Source: Thalassoroseus pseudoceratinae (GTDB taxonomy: Bacteria > Planctomycetota > Planctomycetia > Planctomycetales > Planctomycetaceae). From it: a DNA stretch of 64,000 bases. Under the pieces are notes generated by a model. It did no database searches, was not told the DNA's origin, and saw nothing but the letters and a program-made list of their open reading frames with translations. The first letter of the stretch is position 1; each line of letters begins with the position of its first letter. Where the stretch lies: assembly GCF_011634775.1 (NCBI RefSeq), contig NZ_JAALXT010000003.1, positions 434,001 through 498,000 on the forward strand, in the 5' to 3' direction. Shown here piece by piece: positions 53,398 to 63,064 of this stretch. The position numbers and the translations under genes were made by a program.

Positions 53398-54392
53398 TGC
53401 GGGCGTTTCGGAATTACTTGGCTCAAGTTGTCGAGCAGTGGGACCGCTTCTTTTTCACGCCCGTCGACCCGGCACTCCTTGGTGTCATCCGGATTGCGAC
53501 CGGTCTAATGCTGGTCTACACGCACGTGATATGGGGAACCGATCTCGCTGCCTTCTTCGGCGAAAGTGCCTGGCTCGACGGTGAACTCATTCGCCAGACC
53601 CAGACGGAAAATTACAAGTTTTCGTTTTGGTGGTTTGTCCCCGTCGATGCGATTCACCTGGTCCATTGGACGTGTATCGCGGTTTTGGTTCTGTTCACGC
53701 TCGGAGTCTGGAGCCGAATCACTGCCGTACTTTCGTTCCTGATTGTCGTCTCCTATGCATATCGAGTACCCGTGGCGTTGTTTGGTTTGGACCAGATCAA
53801 CGCGATGCTGACGATGTACTTAATGGTCGGCCCGTGTGGAGCCCGGTATTCGATTGATCGGTGGTGGAAAGATCGTCGAACGGATCAGTCTGAAATCGAG
53901 AAGCAGTCCGAACCGCAGCCAAGCGTCACTGCGAACATCGCCTTACGGCTGATTCAGATTCATATGTGCGTCATCTACTTCTTCGCGGGAGTGGGGAAAC
54001 TTCGTGGATATTCTTGGTGGGCCGGTGACGCCATGTGGCAAGCCTTCGCGAATTTGGAATACCAATCACGGGACATGACGTGGCTGGCCCATTATCCGAA
54101 ACTCATCGACCTGATGACCCACACGACAGTGTTGTGGGAGATCACATTTTGCATGCTGGTATGGCGGCCCATGGCGCGACCGATCATGCTCATTCTTGGA
54201 GTGCTGTTGCACTTTGGAATTGGAGCATTTATGGGAATGTGGACGTTCGCACTCATCATGATGGTTGGTCTATCATCATTCCTGCCAACCGATGCCGTAG
54301 CACGAGCGATGTCGAATTTGACGAATCGGAATCGACACGCCGCCACCACCTCGGAACGTGGGCCATCACCGTCTTTGGCCAAAGTACCTTAA
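53394..54392 (+). CDS. HTTM domain membrane protein (vitamin-K gamma-carboxylase-like)
   Basis: 332 residues. About 8 TM helices. HTTM features: FFFTPVDPALLGVIRIATGLMLVYTHVIW, FFGESAWLDGELIRQ, SRITAVLSFLIVVSYAYR, MYLMVGPCGARYSIDRWW and YFFAGVGKLRGYSWWAGDAMWQAF, ending HFGIGAFMGMWTFALIMMVGLSSFLP. HTTM includes gamma-glutamyl carboxylase and bacterial relatives of unknown reaction; the catalytic Lys of the animal enzyme cannot be assigned here. Embedded in the cytoplasmic membrane. Coupled to the upstream gene and followed 18 bases later by a hydrolase gene, so a three-gene operon is likely. Confidence 0.88.
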   Translation: MMRAFRNYLAQVVEQWDRFFFTPVDPALLGVIRIATGLMLVYTHVIWGTDLAAFFGESAWLDGELIRQTQTENYKFSFWWFVPVDAIHLVHWTCIAVLVLFTLGVWSRITAVLSFLIVVSYAYRVPVALFGLDQINAMLTMYLMVGPCGARYSIDRWWKDRRTDQSEIEKQSEPQPSVTANIALRLIQIHMCVIYFFAGVGKLRGYSWWAGDAMWQAFANLEYQSRDMTWLAHYPKLIDLMTHTTVLWEITFCMLVWRPMARPIMLILGVLLHFGIGAFMGMWTFALIMMVGLSSFLPTDAVARAMSNLTNRNRHAATTSERGPSPSLAKVP

Positions 54393-54410
54393 AGCCTGGA
54401 AAGATCGAAC

Positions 54411-56465
54411 ATGGACTTTCGCCAAAGATATTTGATGGGCGTGTTGCTCGGCGGTTTCATTCTCAATGTTTCCGCCTTGTGTGGTTACGCCCAAAACGTG
54501 CCGGAAGTGCCTCTTGCTGATGCGGTTTCCCAGTTGGAACGTGTCACGACAGATTCCCAAACGCTGGATTCACCCGAGTCCGTGCGTGAAAAGACCAGTG
54601 CAGCGGCGGGGCAGGTGCTCACCAGTGCCGCGCGTGTTGCAAGGCGAGTGGCTGAACCTCAGCAACACCTCAATGCGATCCATCAACTGCATGAAGCAAA
54701 GTCGGCAGTCGATGACCAAATCAAACGCTTGCTGAAGAAGCGTTCCACAATTGCAAGTCTTGCCGGTGACGAGCAGCGACTCGAATCTGCGCGGAAATTA
54801 CTGAGTGCAATTGACGAGTTAATCGATCTTTCAGGACGGTTGAACTATCAGCTTCAGCAAACCATTTTTTTCGCGAGTCATCGGTTCACGCGCGACAACA
54901 AACAGCGGGCCGCCTTGGTACAGCGGCTTGCGGATGATGAAAGTGTCATCGGGACATCGTTGGCCGCGACGATGCTCATCGATCCTCCGAAAAACAGTAC
55001 AATCGTAGCTGCGACTCCCGAAATCAAAAGTCAAATTCTGCGAATGCTCGGACGCCACGGTCGGCAGGAAAGTTTGCCTTGGCTGTTACGATTCTTGGAG
55101 TCCGATCCGCCTGCGACGTTGAAGCTGCTTGCCTGCGACGCCATTGTTCGAGTCGGTCTGCCGCAGAATTCTCTCGAAAACGCAGCTGACGACGAAACGC
55201 CTTCGATAACAGCGGCGAAGTTGCAGGAACAACTCGAAACCATCCCACCTAAAGATTTGTCTCCGTCGTTGCGTGGACACCGCGAGGTGTTAATCAACTG
55301 GCTGGGGCAACGGATCGAGAACGGAGTTAACGAGCAGGGCTATGCGTTGGGACAAACTGTTCTGCAACCCGGCGATTGGATCCTTTTTCGGAATCCCTCA
55401 CCGTACAACCGCTTTTCGCAACTCACGCCCGGGTTGTTCACGCACGTTGGCATCGTCACGCTGCATACGGATGCGGATGGGTATCAACGGATGGTTTTGG
55501 TGGATCTCAATGAACGCCAGACGCGGATTGATGGTCGAAACGTCGAAACCACGCTGACGCTTCCACTCTACTACGGAGTGCTGCGTCATTCCGATCCGGA
55601 AGTCCGCCAGCAGATGGCAGTAGCGGCTGCGGATATGATCGGCAACGAAGCCCGTTTCGATCTGACATTCGACACCAATCGCATCGACAACCTTCGGGAA
55701 ACCCCGCTCGCGGATCAAAAAATTGATACGTATTGCGTCGGGATTGTCATGCTGTGTGCCCAGAGAACGGACCAACCGCGTGAGGAGTTCTTTCCGATCC
55801 CGGAAGCCGTCACAACCGAGCAAATGGCTGAAAATTTGGACCGGATTGGTCTACAGATCGGCGAGGGGTTTCGGACGCCCACCGGTGCTCTTTTCGCGAA
55901 AGAAATGGAATTGGTTCATCTGAGCGAGCCGATGTACGATCCCGGTCGTGAGATCCAACAACGAATTTACGACCACTTCGCATCCCGATTGAATGATTCG
56001 TCATTGCGTCCTCAACAGACCCTTTATCAATCATTGCGAATCGGTGTGGCCGATCTTGCGACGGATCGTCCCGTTCTTGCCGACGCGTTGGCAGCGGCGG
56101 CTGGTGTGGATCGCGAAACCGACTTGGCAGCGGCTGCGCGAGCCGTTGCGGTTGTCGAGTCGCTCGACGCCATCGCTCAGTCGAACAGCCGGGACTTCAA
56201 CGTCGTCTATCGCCGCATCATGCAAGGGCCAAAGGTCGCTCCACCGGCGGCCGATTCAACCGACGCACAACGCAAGTTTGCCGCCGAACGCGAGGAACTC
56301 GTCAAACGACATCAGCAACTCGCAGAAGGATTATGGCAGCGAAAAATCTCTCCCGCGACTTTGGAAACCAAACTGCAGAATTTCTACATCACGCGGGGGC
56401 AAGCGGAACTCGACAAAGCGTTCTTCCCGGAGGTCGCACCGCCTGCCGTTGAGAAGGCCGACTGA
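54411..56465 (+). CDS. Exported YiiX/NlpC-P60-like (C92) cysteine hydrolase domain protein
   Basis: 684 residues with a signal peptide (YLMGVLLGGFILNVSALCGYA). N-terminal helical, coiled-coil-like region (residues 40-190), then a short HEAT-like segment (SLPWLLRFLESDPPATLKLLACDAIVRVG). From residue 318 a permuted papain fold of the YiiX/C92 type: LQPGDWILFRN, then His345 in LFTHVGIV, and Cys442 in IDTYCVGIVMLC as probable nucleophile. The C-terminal 200 residues are helical. Such enzymes cleave amide bonds in peptides or lipid-modified substrates in the periplasm. It begins 18 bases after the HTTM gene with a GGAAAG site, suggesting common expression. Confidence 0.78.
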   Translation: MDFRQRYLMGVLLGGFILNVSALCGYAQNVPEVPLADAVSQLERVTTDSQTLDSPESVREKTSAAAGQVLTSAARVARRVAEPQQHLNAIHQLHEAKSAVDDQIKRLLKKRSTIASLAGDEQRLESARKLLSAIDELIDLSGRLNYQLQQTIFFASHRFTRDNKQRAALVQRLADDESVIGTSLAATMLIDPPKNSTIVAATPEIKSQILRMLGRHGRQESLPWLLRFLESDPPATLKLLACDAIVRVGLPQNSLENAADDETPSITAAKLQEQLETIPPKDLSPSLRGHREVLINWLGQRIENGVNEQGYALGQTVLQPGDWILFRNPSPYNRFSQLTPGLFTHVGIVTLHTDADGYQRMVLVDLNERQTRIDGRNVETTLTLPLYYGVLRHSDPEVRQQMAVAAADMIGNEARFDLTFDTNRIDNLRETPLADQKIDTYCVGIVMLCAQRTDQPREEFFPIPEAVTTEQMAENLDRIGLQIGEGFRTPTGALFAKEMELVHLSEPMYDPGREIQQRIYDHFASRLNDSSLRPQQTLYQSLRIGVADLATDRPVLADALAAAAGVDRETDLAAAARAVAVVESLDAIAQSNSRDFNVVYRRIMQGPKVAPPAADSTDAQRKFAAEREELVKRHQQLAEGLWQRKISPATLETKLQNFYITRGQAELDKAFFPEVAPPAVEKAD

Positions 56466-56588
56466 TCATCTCCAATTTGAGGTGATAAACAGACAATTCC
56501 AGTCTGTGGGCGGATGGTGTCATTGTCTGCGAATTTGATCCGGTTATGATGAGTTGGAAATTCATCGCACTGACTGGAGAAAGCGCAC

Positions 56589-58073
56589 ATGGCCAACGAG
56601 TGTTATTTAGGAATCGATTTAGGAGCTGAGAGCGGTCGCGTGGTGGCGGCCAACTTTGATGGCCATCGCGTGTCACTCGACGTTCAACACCGCTTCCCGA
56701 ACCGGCCCGTGATGATCGGCGGTTCGTTTCGGTGGAACGTCCTCAGCTTGTGGAGCGAAATTCAGCACGGCCTGGCGGAAGCGGCGTCCAATTTCGGTGA
56801 TCAAATTCGTTCGGTCGGCGTGGATACGTGGGGCGTTGATTATGTGTTGATGTCACGCGACGGCGAAATCCTCAGTCAACCTTTCCAGTACCGTGACGCC
56901 CGGACGGAAGGTGTGATGAATGAAGCGTTTCAACGCGTCCCTCGTAAGGACATCTTCGCTGCGACCGGGGTCCAATTCCTGGATATCAATTCGCTTCCGC
57001 AATTGTTGGCGATGCGTCGCGACCATTCGAAGGTTCTCGACTTCGCCGAACGGTTTCTCATGATGCCGGACTTTTTCCATTGGTGCTTGTGCGGCAGTCA
57101 GGTGGTTGAATTCACCAACGCGACCACCTCTCAATGTTTCCACACAACCACGGGAACGTGGGCGTATGACATGCTCGAGAAGTTGGAACTACCAACGGAG
57201 ATGTTCCCGGATGTGATTGGTCCCGGAACAGCGTTGGGCCGACTCCGTGAAGATGTTGCCAACGTAACCGGCTTAGGGCGCATTGAAGTCGTGGCTCCTC
57301 CAACTCACGATACCGCCAGTGCCGTGGTCGCGGTGCCCACGATTCATACCGGCAAAGCGAATTGGGCCTACATCAGTTCGGGAACGTGGTCGCTGATGGG
57401 CGTGGAGCTACCGAACGCCGTCACCACCGAACAAGCACTCGCTTGGAACGTGACCAACGAAGGCGGGGTCGATAATACGTATCGGCTGCTCAAAAACATC
57501 ATGGGATTGTGGCTCGTGCAGCAATGCCGAAATTCATTCGAACGAAAAGGCAAATCGTACGACTACGCGGAACTCGTCAATCTAGCTGCCGAGACAGAAC
57601 CGTTCCGGTCGCTCATTGATCCGGACGACCCAGCGTTCTTGAACCCCAATGATATGCCGACAGCGATTCGCGAATGGTGCCGAATTCACAATGAGCCCGA
57701 ACCGACCAGCGAAGGCGAGTTGGTGCGATGTGCGTTGGAGAGTTTAGCGTTGAAGTATCGGTTGGTACTCGAGCGGTTGGAGCAGCTGACCGGAACGCCG
57801 ATTGAAGTGATTCACATTGTCGGTGGCGGTTCACAGAACGGGACGCTCAACCAGTTCACGGCTAATGCGTGTGGTCGGCCGGTGATCGCTGGCCCGGTCG
57901 AAGCGACGGCTCTTGGAAATGTGCTGATTCAGGCACGGACCGCCGGTCGGCTCAGCAGTTTGGCAGAAATCCGCCAAGTCGTGCACGCGTCGTCGGACTT
58001 GGTTCAGTTCGATCCAAGCGACACAGCGGATTGGAATGCCGCTTACGAACGGTTTCTCAGTTTCTCCAACTGA
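56589..58073 (+). CDS. rhaB: Rhamnulokinase-like FGGY carbohydrate kinase
   Basis: 494 residues. The ATG at 56589 has GGAGAAAG upstream. FGGY kinase fold: phosphate-1 motif [39 protein letters not shown] and [14 protein letters not shown]. Then [30 protein letters not shown] (rhamnulokinase-type), [25 protein letters not shown] and the adenosine motif [37 protein letters not shown]. The sequence order favours L-rhamnulokinase, converting L-rhamnulose to its 1-phosphate. Other rha genes are absent; substrate could be a related deoxy-sugar. Tandem small hairpins (56464-56504) separate it from the upstream gene. Confidence 0.88.
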   Translation: MANECYLGIDLGAESGRVVAANFDGHRVSLDVQHRFPNRPVMIGGSFRWNVLSLWSEIQHGLAEAASNFGDQIRSVGVDTWGVDYVLMSRDGEILSQPFQYRDARTEGVMNEAFQRVPRKDIFAATGVQFLDINSLPQLLAMRRDHSKVLDFAERFLMMPDFFHWCLCGSQVVEFTNATTSQCFHTTTGTWAYDMLEKLELPTEMFPDVIGPGTALGRLREDVANVTGLGRIEVVAPPTHDTASAVVAVPTIHTGKANWAYISSGTWSLMGVELPNAVTTEQALAWNVTNEGGVDNTYRLLKNIMGLWLVQQCRNSFERKGKSYDYAELVNLAAETEPFRSLIDPDDPAFLNPNDMPTAIREWCRIHNEPEPTSEGELVRCALESLALKYRLVLERLEQLTGTPIEVIHIVGGGSQNGTLNQFTANACGRPVIAGPVEATALGNVLIQARTAGRLSSLAEIRQVVHASSDLVQFDPSDTADWNAAYERFLSFSN

Positions 58074-58122
58074 AGTTACGGTTGCTAATTCAGCGGTAGA
58101 ATTGCAGCGTCCAAGATTCGGT

Positions 58123-59535
58123 TCACCGGATCTTGGACACGCCAACAATGCTATGAGGAAGGTCCTTGTTGTCGTCGGCTTCCAACAGCAATGGTGTTGA
58201 GTATGTGCCAATCACTTTGCCATCGGCATTGAGGACCGGTGACCCTCGCCAAATCCGTTCACTGTTCAATCGAGCGTCAAAGGTCAGTTTGAAGACGCCA
58301 TTTCGCGGACGTGTCACGGTCTGTCCCGTCGCGGTGACGAGTCGTAAGTCACCGATGCTGCCAGACTGATTCATGGAATTCAGTGACAATGGGACCCCCG
58401 CAATCGTGACGTCCATGGCCGACGAAACTTGATCGGCTGTCTCCAAGGTGACCGGCAATCGCTCACTGACACGGAGCGTGCCAACATCGTATTCGCCGAT
58501 TTGAGTCATCAGGCCAGCTAATTCTGAACCTAACGCTTCAAACTCTTTTTCGAGGGGTTTGAGTTCGCTCTCGACATCGTCACCGGCTGCGCGTTTGCCG
58601 CGGAGAAAATCCATTTCCCGTTGTACTTGTTCGAGTTTCTGCCCGACGTTCATGGCTTCTTTGTCGAGCCGGTCCAAGGTGGGCGGCACCGAGCCGCTTC
58701 GGACCTCGTACTCTTTGAAACTCTGAGCATGGATCACGAGGACTTTGGCGTCGTCTTCTCGCATCGACTCGATCAACATTTTGACGAGAGTTCCCGAGGA
58801 CACGAGTTCTTGAGGACCTTTCGCCCAGGCTGTTCCCAGATGGTATTCCTCGCCGTCCTCCCGCAAAACAACAATGTACACGCCGTCTTCTGGATCTGGC
58901 TTCTCAGGAATCGGCGTTGGTTCGACCTTCGGAGCTCTTGAGATCTCCGGAATCGTTTCGGTCTTCGGTTCCGAAGGTTCATCCGTCGGCGTTCCGTTCG
59001 GCTCGGCTTCTTTCGGCGGATCAACCTCATCAGGTTCGGGCTCAGTTTGTTCGTTTTCCGCAATGGTTTCGGCTGGAGCCGCATTGCCTTTGGAAAGCAT
59101 GAACGGCAGACAAACCAGGACTGTCAAGACAATGCCCAGGAGCGCACCGACAATGAGCGTCCACCACGGGGCTCCCGTCGAGTCGGATGACGCAGCGATC
59201 GCTGATGGGCCCATCACTTCGGCGAGCAACTGCTGCATCTTCTCACGGTCAGCTTCCGGCTGATTGGAAGACAGACCTGTGTTGGAAAGTCGAGAAAGTT
59301 GGCCGGGAGAAACCTGTTCGTCCATCCGGATCGAGGATTTTCCGGCCAAATAACACACAATTCGGTTTTCCGGGTCCAACGCGATGACCCAACCGTTTTC
59401 ACCACGCCAGAGCAGGGCGGATTCGTCTTCGGACGTGCCCACGGAAGTGAACTCCATCAGGTAGGGGGGCGATGGAGGCAAACCCGATCCTGTCGGCCGA
59501 TTGCTCTCCGGAGAAATTTGTAACATGATCGCCAT
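58123..59535 (-). CDS. Unknown membrane protein with degenerate trypsin-like C-terminus
   Basis: 470 residues. Residues 1-145 are cytoplasmic with no known fold (it begins with a Pro-rich patch and a strand-rich SH3-like segment ALLWRGENGWVIALDPENRIVCYLAGKS). One TM helix (LIVGALLGIVLTVLVCLPFML) follows at about 148-168, then a Pro/Glu/Thr-rich linker, then 250 residues outside. The latter ends LNSERIWRGSPVLNADGKVIGTYSTPLLL, which resembles the last active-site strand of trypsin-like proteases (GNSGGPxxxxDGxVIG). The catalytic GxSG is not intact (RGSPV), so it is likely inactive or misassigned. A coiled coil lies before it (LDRLDKEAMNVGQKLEQVQREMDFLRGK). Function unknown. Confidence 0.72.
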   Translation of the reverse strand: MAIMLQISPESNRPTGSGLPPSPPYLMEFTSVGTSEDESALLWRGENGWVIALDPENRIVCYLAGKSSIRMDEQVSPGQLSRLSNTGLSSNQPEADREKMQQLLAEVMGPSAIAASSDSTGAPWWTLIVGALLGIVLTVLVCLPFMLSKGNAAPAETIAENEQTEPEPDEVDPPKEAEPNGTPTDEPSEPKTETIPEISRAPKVEPTPIPEKPDPEDGVYIVVLREDGEEYHLGTAWAKGPQELVSSGTLVKMLIESMREDDAKVLVIHAQSFKEYEVRSGSVPPTLDRLDKEAMNVGQKLEQVQREMDFLRGKRAAGDDVESELKPLEKEFEALGSELAGLMTQIGEYDVGTLRVSERLPVTLETADQVSSAMDVTIAGVPLSLNSMNQSGSIGDLRLVTATGQTVTRPRNGVFKLTFDARLNSERIWRGSPVLNADGKVIGTYSTPLLLEADDNKDLPHSIVGVSKIR

Positions 59536-59595
59536 TAGCGGGACCCGTGCAAAAAAGCGTCTCGGAAAATCTCGATCAAGGTCGTCGCCGATCCA

Positions 59596-60834
59596 TTATG
59601 GCTCTAACTTGTTGTGGCGTCCACGGTCTCGCCATCGATTTGCCTCAGCCAAACGTTTCTCGGCGGAAAGATGACCAGTGAGGTCTTCCCAATGCACGAT
59701 GTAGCGGTCTTGGTCCTGAACAGTGACATAGAAGTCCCGCATGATTCGGTACATCTTGTTGTAGGCAGGTTCGTCACCCGGCGTCGCGGGCGCGAATTTC
59801 AAACCAGAATCCGCCATATACCGGACAAATTCCGGGAGGGTCCGTTCGCCAGCAAACGCGAAACTACCGTTAAACATTTCGTTGGAACGCTGACCGAGTT
59901 GATTGATTCGCCGAAGTTGCCCTTTTAACTCCTTCAAGAATGCTTCGCTGTGCAGGTAATCGAGGTTGTTGTCGATCCCCTGATAGATGCGGAAGTTCTT
60001 GTTGTCGTACCGTTCTTCGAGTTCCTGTTCCATTTCCGCCAGGGATTCTTCCAACTCGGTGCGTGTCTTCCGGGTGACGCCTTGCCCGTTTCCGGTTTTG
60101 GCTTCGGTGATGGCTTTCTGCCGCGTGGCCATAAACTTCGCACGCAGATCGTCGAAGCCCGCAGACTGCAGCAGGATCGGCCAAACATCGACTTTCATGG
60201 CAGCCCCGTCGGTCGGTCGGAACACCGTCTTGCGACCGCCACCCAAGTTTTGCACGATCTGTAGACGGTCAAGAATATCGTCCGAAAGTTTGATGTCTTC
60301 CTGATCCCAATTCTGAAATTGCATATCCGATGGCGAACCGTTTTCGTCGAATTTGTAAGTGAAAACGGTAACCGCCAAACGATCCAGCATGAGGTTCAAC
60401 GCATCTCCGTTCAGGATTGAACCTTCCGATGCATCTGGGTTTTCCAGGTAGCGTTCTAATTTGCGACTTTTGATCAGGCGGAGTTGCTGCATCTGCGAAA
60501 CTTTTCGCTTGAGCTTTTCAGCCTCATCGATCGTTTTCATCTCCCAAGACGCGTTCTTGGCAGACACGACGTTGCGGATTCGTTGTTTGATCGCGAATTG
60601 TTGGGTGTGATAGGCCCAGGCGTTGTTCAGGCGAGCATGACTCAATGCAACTTGAGAGTTGTAGTAGCTCGTGACGCTGTCTCCCGCACCGCCGCCGACG
60701 TATCGACCGGAATAGATGAATTGGGCATGGACGGCAGTCGGTCCACTCGTCAACGCAACCACTCCCAGGAAGAGCCACGGGGCAAGACGACGGGAACGTG
60801 AACGCGGGGTTGGAGATGTCATGGAACTCATCAT
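59596..60834 (-). CDS. Secreted helical protein of unknown function
   Basis: 412 residues. Signal peptide after a basic start (RRLAPWLFLGVVALTSGPTAVHA). The mature part is mostly alpha-helical with coiled-coil stretches (EAEKLKRKVSQMQQLRLIKSRKLERYLE; TELEESLAEMEQELEERYDNKNFR), no Cys and a charged end. I recognise no domain; probably planctomycete-restricted. The upstream gene on the minus strand would be outside its own unit (288-base gap to nadB). It lies 60 bases upstream of the protein at 58123 on the same strand, so the two are likely co-transcribed. Extracytoplasmic location and coiled coils suggest a structural or adaptor role, inferred only. Confidence 0.75.
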   Translation of the reverse strand: MMSSMTSPTPRSRSRRLAPWLFLGVVALTSGPTAVHAQFIYSGRYVGGGAGDSVTSYYNSQVALSHARLNNAWAYHTQQFAIKQRIRNVVSAKNASWEMKTIDEAEKLKRKVSQMQQLRLIKSRKLERYLENPDASEGSILNGDALNLMLDRLAVTVFTYKFDENGSPSDMQFQNWDQEDIKLSDDILDRLQIVQNLGGGRKTVFRPTDGAAMKVDVWPILLQSAGFDDLRAKFMATRQKAITEAKTGNGQGVTRKTRTELEESLAEMEQELEERYDNKNFRIYQGIDNNLDYLHSEAFLKELKGQLRRINQLGQRSNEMFNGSFAFAGERTLPEFVRYMADSGLKFAPATPGDEPAYNKMYRIMRDFYVTVQDQDRYIVHWEDLTGHLSAEKRLAEANRWRDRGRHNKLEP

Positions 60835-61122
60835 TCACCTTTGGCCCGATGTGACTTCAAGACAAGTTTTGAGGTCGATTTAGCGGATTTGTTGGCGGGG
60901 ATGGATGATCATATGCATCCGGACATATTGAAGATACAAAAACTGATGGGAAAAGCGGCGGGCGAATACTGAATTCCACAATTTTTTCAGGTTTTTGGGA
61001 CGCTTCACCTTTGTCAAACCAGAACGGCTCAGCGATTCCTTGCTTTCCAGCCGATTGTCCACCAGTTAGAGTGACGTTTTGACTCTGTGAGTCGTCTCCG
61101 ACCACACCGTAGGATTTCTCCC

Positions 61123-62757
61123 GTGACCGCAATTCATCTTCCCGTTGGCCATCGTTATCTGGTTCGTTTCGATCCTAAACGCGTTCCCCACTATTTCACC
61201 GATGTCCTTGTGATCGGGGGAGGAATTGCCGGCACGCGGGCGGCGTTGGCGGTGGACCCGAAATTGGATGTGGTGGTGGTGACGAAAGATGTCCTTACGA
61301 TATCCAACAGTGCTTGGGCACAGGGGGGGATCGCGGGAGTGCTGGACCCGCTCGACGACATCGCCAACCACGCGGCCGACACAATTGCAGCGGGCAAAGG
61401 CCTGTGCAATGAAGATGTCGTCCGGACAGTTGTGGAAGATGCCCCAGAGCGGATTCGGGAACTCATCCGTTATGGAACCGACTTCGACAAAGAGAATGGC
61501 GAAATTGCTCTGACCCGCGAAGGGGGGCACTCTCACCGTCGTATTGCTCATGCGCTCGGGGATGCCACTGGTAAAGAGGTCATGCGGGCTCTCGCGGAAC
61601 AACTGACCGGTGCTGAAAACATCGCCGCTTGGGAGGAAACATTCACAATCGATTTGCTCACACACGAAGGCGTTTGTCGTGGAGCGTTGGTTTGGAACCC
61701 CCGACATGGCAAGACCTTCCTGTGGGCAAAACAAACGGTCCTGTGCACCGGCGGGGCCGGGCAGCTTTACCGGGAAAGCACGAATCCAAAGATCGCCACT
61801 GGTGACGGACACGCGATCGCATTCCGAGCGGGTGCCGAATTGCGGGACATGGAACTGATGCAGTTTCATCCGACCGTTCTGTATATCGCCGGAAGCTCAA
61901 GACATCTGATTACCGAGGCGATGCGGGGCGAAGGGGCTCAATTGGTCGATGCCAATGGGTATCGATTTATGCAGGATTACCATCCCGATCTGGAATTGGC
62001 ACCCCGCGATGACGTGAGTCGGGCCATCACCGATCAGATGGAGAAGACGAAGCACCCGTGCGTCTATCTCGACTTGTCGAAGATGGATTCCACGTTGATT
62101 TACGAACGGTTTCCGCATATTCGAAAAGTCTGCAACGAGTTCGGAATCGACATCACCCGGGATCGGATTCCCGTGCGTCCCGGTGCTCATTACATGATCG
62201 GTGGCTTGGTCGTTGATGAGCAAGGCGCGACCACTCTGCCGGGATTATGGGCGGCTGGAGAAGTCACGTCGACAGGCTTGCACGGTGCGAACCGGTTGGC
62301 TTCGAACAGTCTGTTGGAAGGACTTGTGTACGGACTTCGTGCGGGACGCGGGGCGTCCGATAACGCTGCGGATCAACCCGATACGTTCCAGGCGATTCCA
62401 CTCCGCCCCCGGCCAAAGCCGCAGATTGATGTCGAGTCCGAAGGAATGGACCTGACCGACTTGCGGAACTCGCTGTCGAGTTTGATGTGGCGAAAAGTCG
62501 GCATTCGACGCGATGCTGACGGATTGCAAGATGCACTGACTCAGGTCGACTTCTGGGACCGATATGTCGCTGCCCGTGAACTGAATGATCCGAGCGGCTG
62601 GGAACTCCAGAACATGGAACTTCTAGCCCGTTGTGTGATCACCGCCGCAGCTGCTCGCACGGAAAGTCGCGGGGTCCACTACCGTAGCGACTACCCCGAC
62701 ACCGATCCCGAGTGGGCTCGCCACATTCGAGTCGTGCCAGAGAAGTCCTCGAAATAA
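61123..62757 (+). CDS. nadB: L-aspartate oxidase
   Basis: 544 residues from the GTG at 61123, preceded by AGGAT; the frame is open to an upstream GTG at 61087. FAD site VLVIGGGIAGTRAAL; then NSAWAQGGIAGVL, the clearest NadB-versus-SdhA mark; substrate-site REGGHSHRR; RHLITEAMRGEGAQL; PGAHYMIGGLVVDEQGATTLPGLWAAGEVTSTGLHGANRLASNSLLEGLVYG (catalytic-Arg and FAD regions), and a helical C-terminal domain. NadB oxidises L-aspartate to iminoaspartate, first step of NAD synthesis. nadA/nadC are not in view. Ends in a shared bidirectional terminator. Confidence 0.94.
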   Translation: MTAIHLPVGHRYLVRFDPKRVPHYFTDVLVIGGGIAGTRAALAVDPKLDVVVVTKDVLTISNSAWAQGGIAGVLDPLDDIANHAADTIAAGKGLCNEDVVRTVVEDAPERIRELIRYGTDFDKENGEIALTREGGHSHRRIAHALGDATGKEVMRALAEQLTGAENIAAWEETFTIDLLTHEGVCRGALVWNPRHGKTFLWAKQTVLCTGGAGQLYRESTNPKIATGDGHAIAFRAGAELRDMELMQFHPTVLYIAGSSRHLITEAMRGEGAQLVDANGYRFMQDYHPDLELAPRDDVSRAITDQMEKTKHPCVYLDLSKMDSTLIYERFPHIRKVCNEFGIDITRDRIPVRPGAHYMIGGLVVDEQGATTLPGLWAAGEVTSTGLHGANRLASNSLLEGLVYGLRAGRGASDNAADQPDTFQAIPLRPRPKPQIDVESEGMDLTDLRNSLSSLMWRKVGIRRDADGLQDALTQVDFWDRYVAARELNDPSGWELQNMELLARCVITAAAARTESRGVHYRSDYPDTDPEWARHIRVVPEKSSK

Positions 62758-62796
62758 AAAAACGCCCGCTGTCGAAATTAACAGCGGGCGTTTTTT
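62757..62796. terminator. Bidirectional terminator (nadB and tRNA-Asp)
   Basis: A perfect 10-bp stem CGCCCGCTGT/ACAGCGGGCG (62763-62772 with 62781-62790, loop CGAAATTA) with six A before and six T after. It works on either strand, ending nadB and the tRNA transcript. Confidence 0.92.
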
Positions 62797-62800
62797 CTAG

Positions 62801-62874
<74 letters not shown>

Positions 62875-62894
62875 TCGCGTTCGTGTGAGGAAGA

Positions 62895-62922
62895 ATTCTA
62901 GCACGCGAATTCGATTGGTCAA
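62895..62922 (-). promoter_or_regulatory. Promoter of tRNA-Asp
   Basis: On the minus strand TTGACC, 16 bases, TAGAAT (positions 62922 down to 62895): both hexamers match five of six. Expected start is near 62888, about 14 bases upstream of the tRNA 5' end. Confidence 0.75.
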
Positions 62923-63064
62923 GCGAAGTGGCAACGAAACTTTGGTTTTCACTTCCGTTTTTTGAATCGACTTCGAATGGCACTGAAGTGCAGTCATTTT
63001 GAGGCCTTTTTTGAATTTTTCCCTCGCCTGCTGCAATGGTTTTCGACGACCGGTTCGGTCGGCG

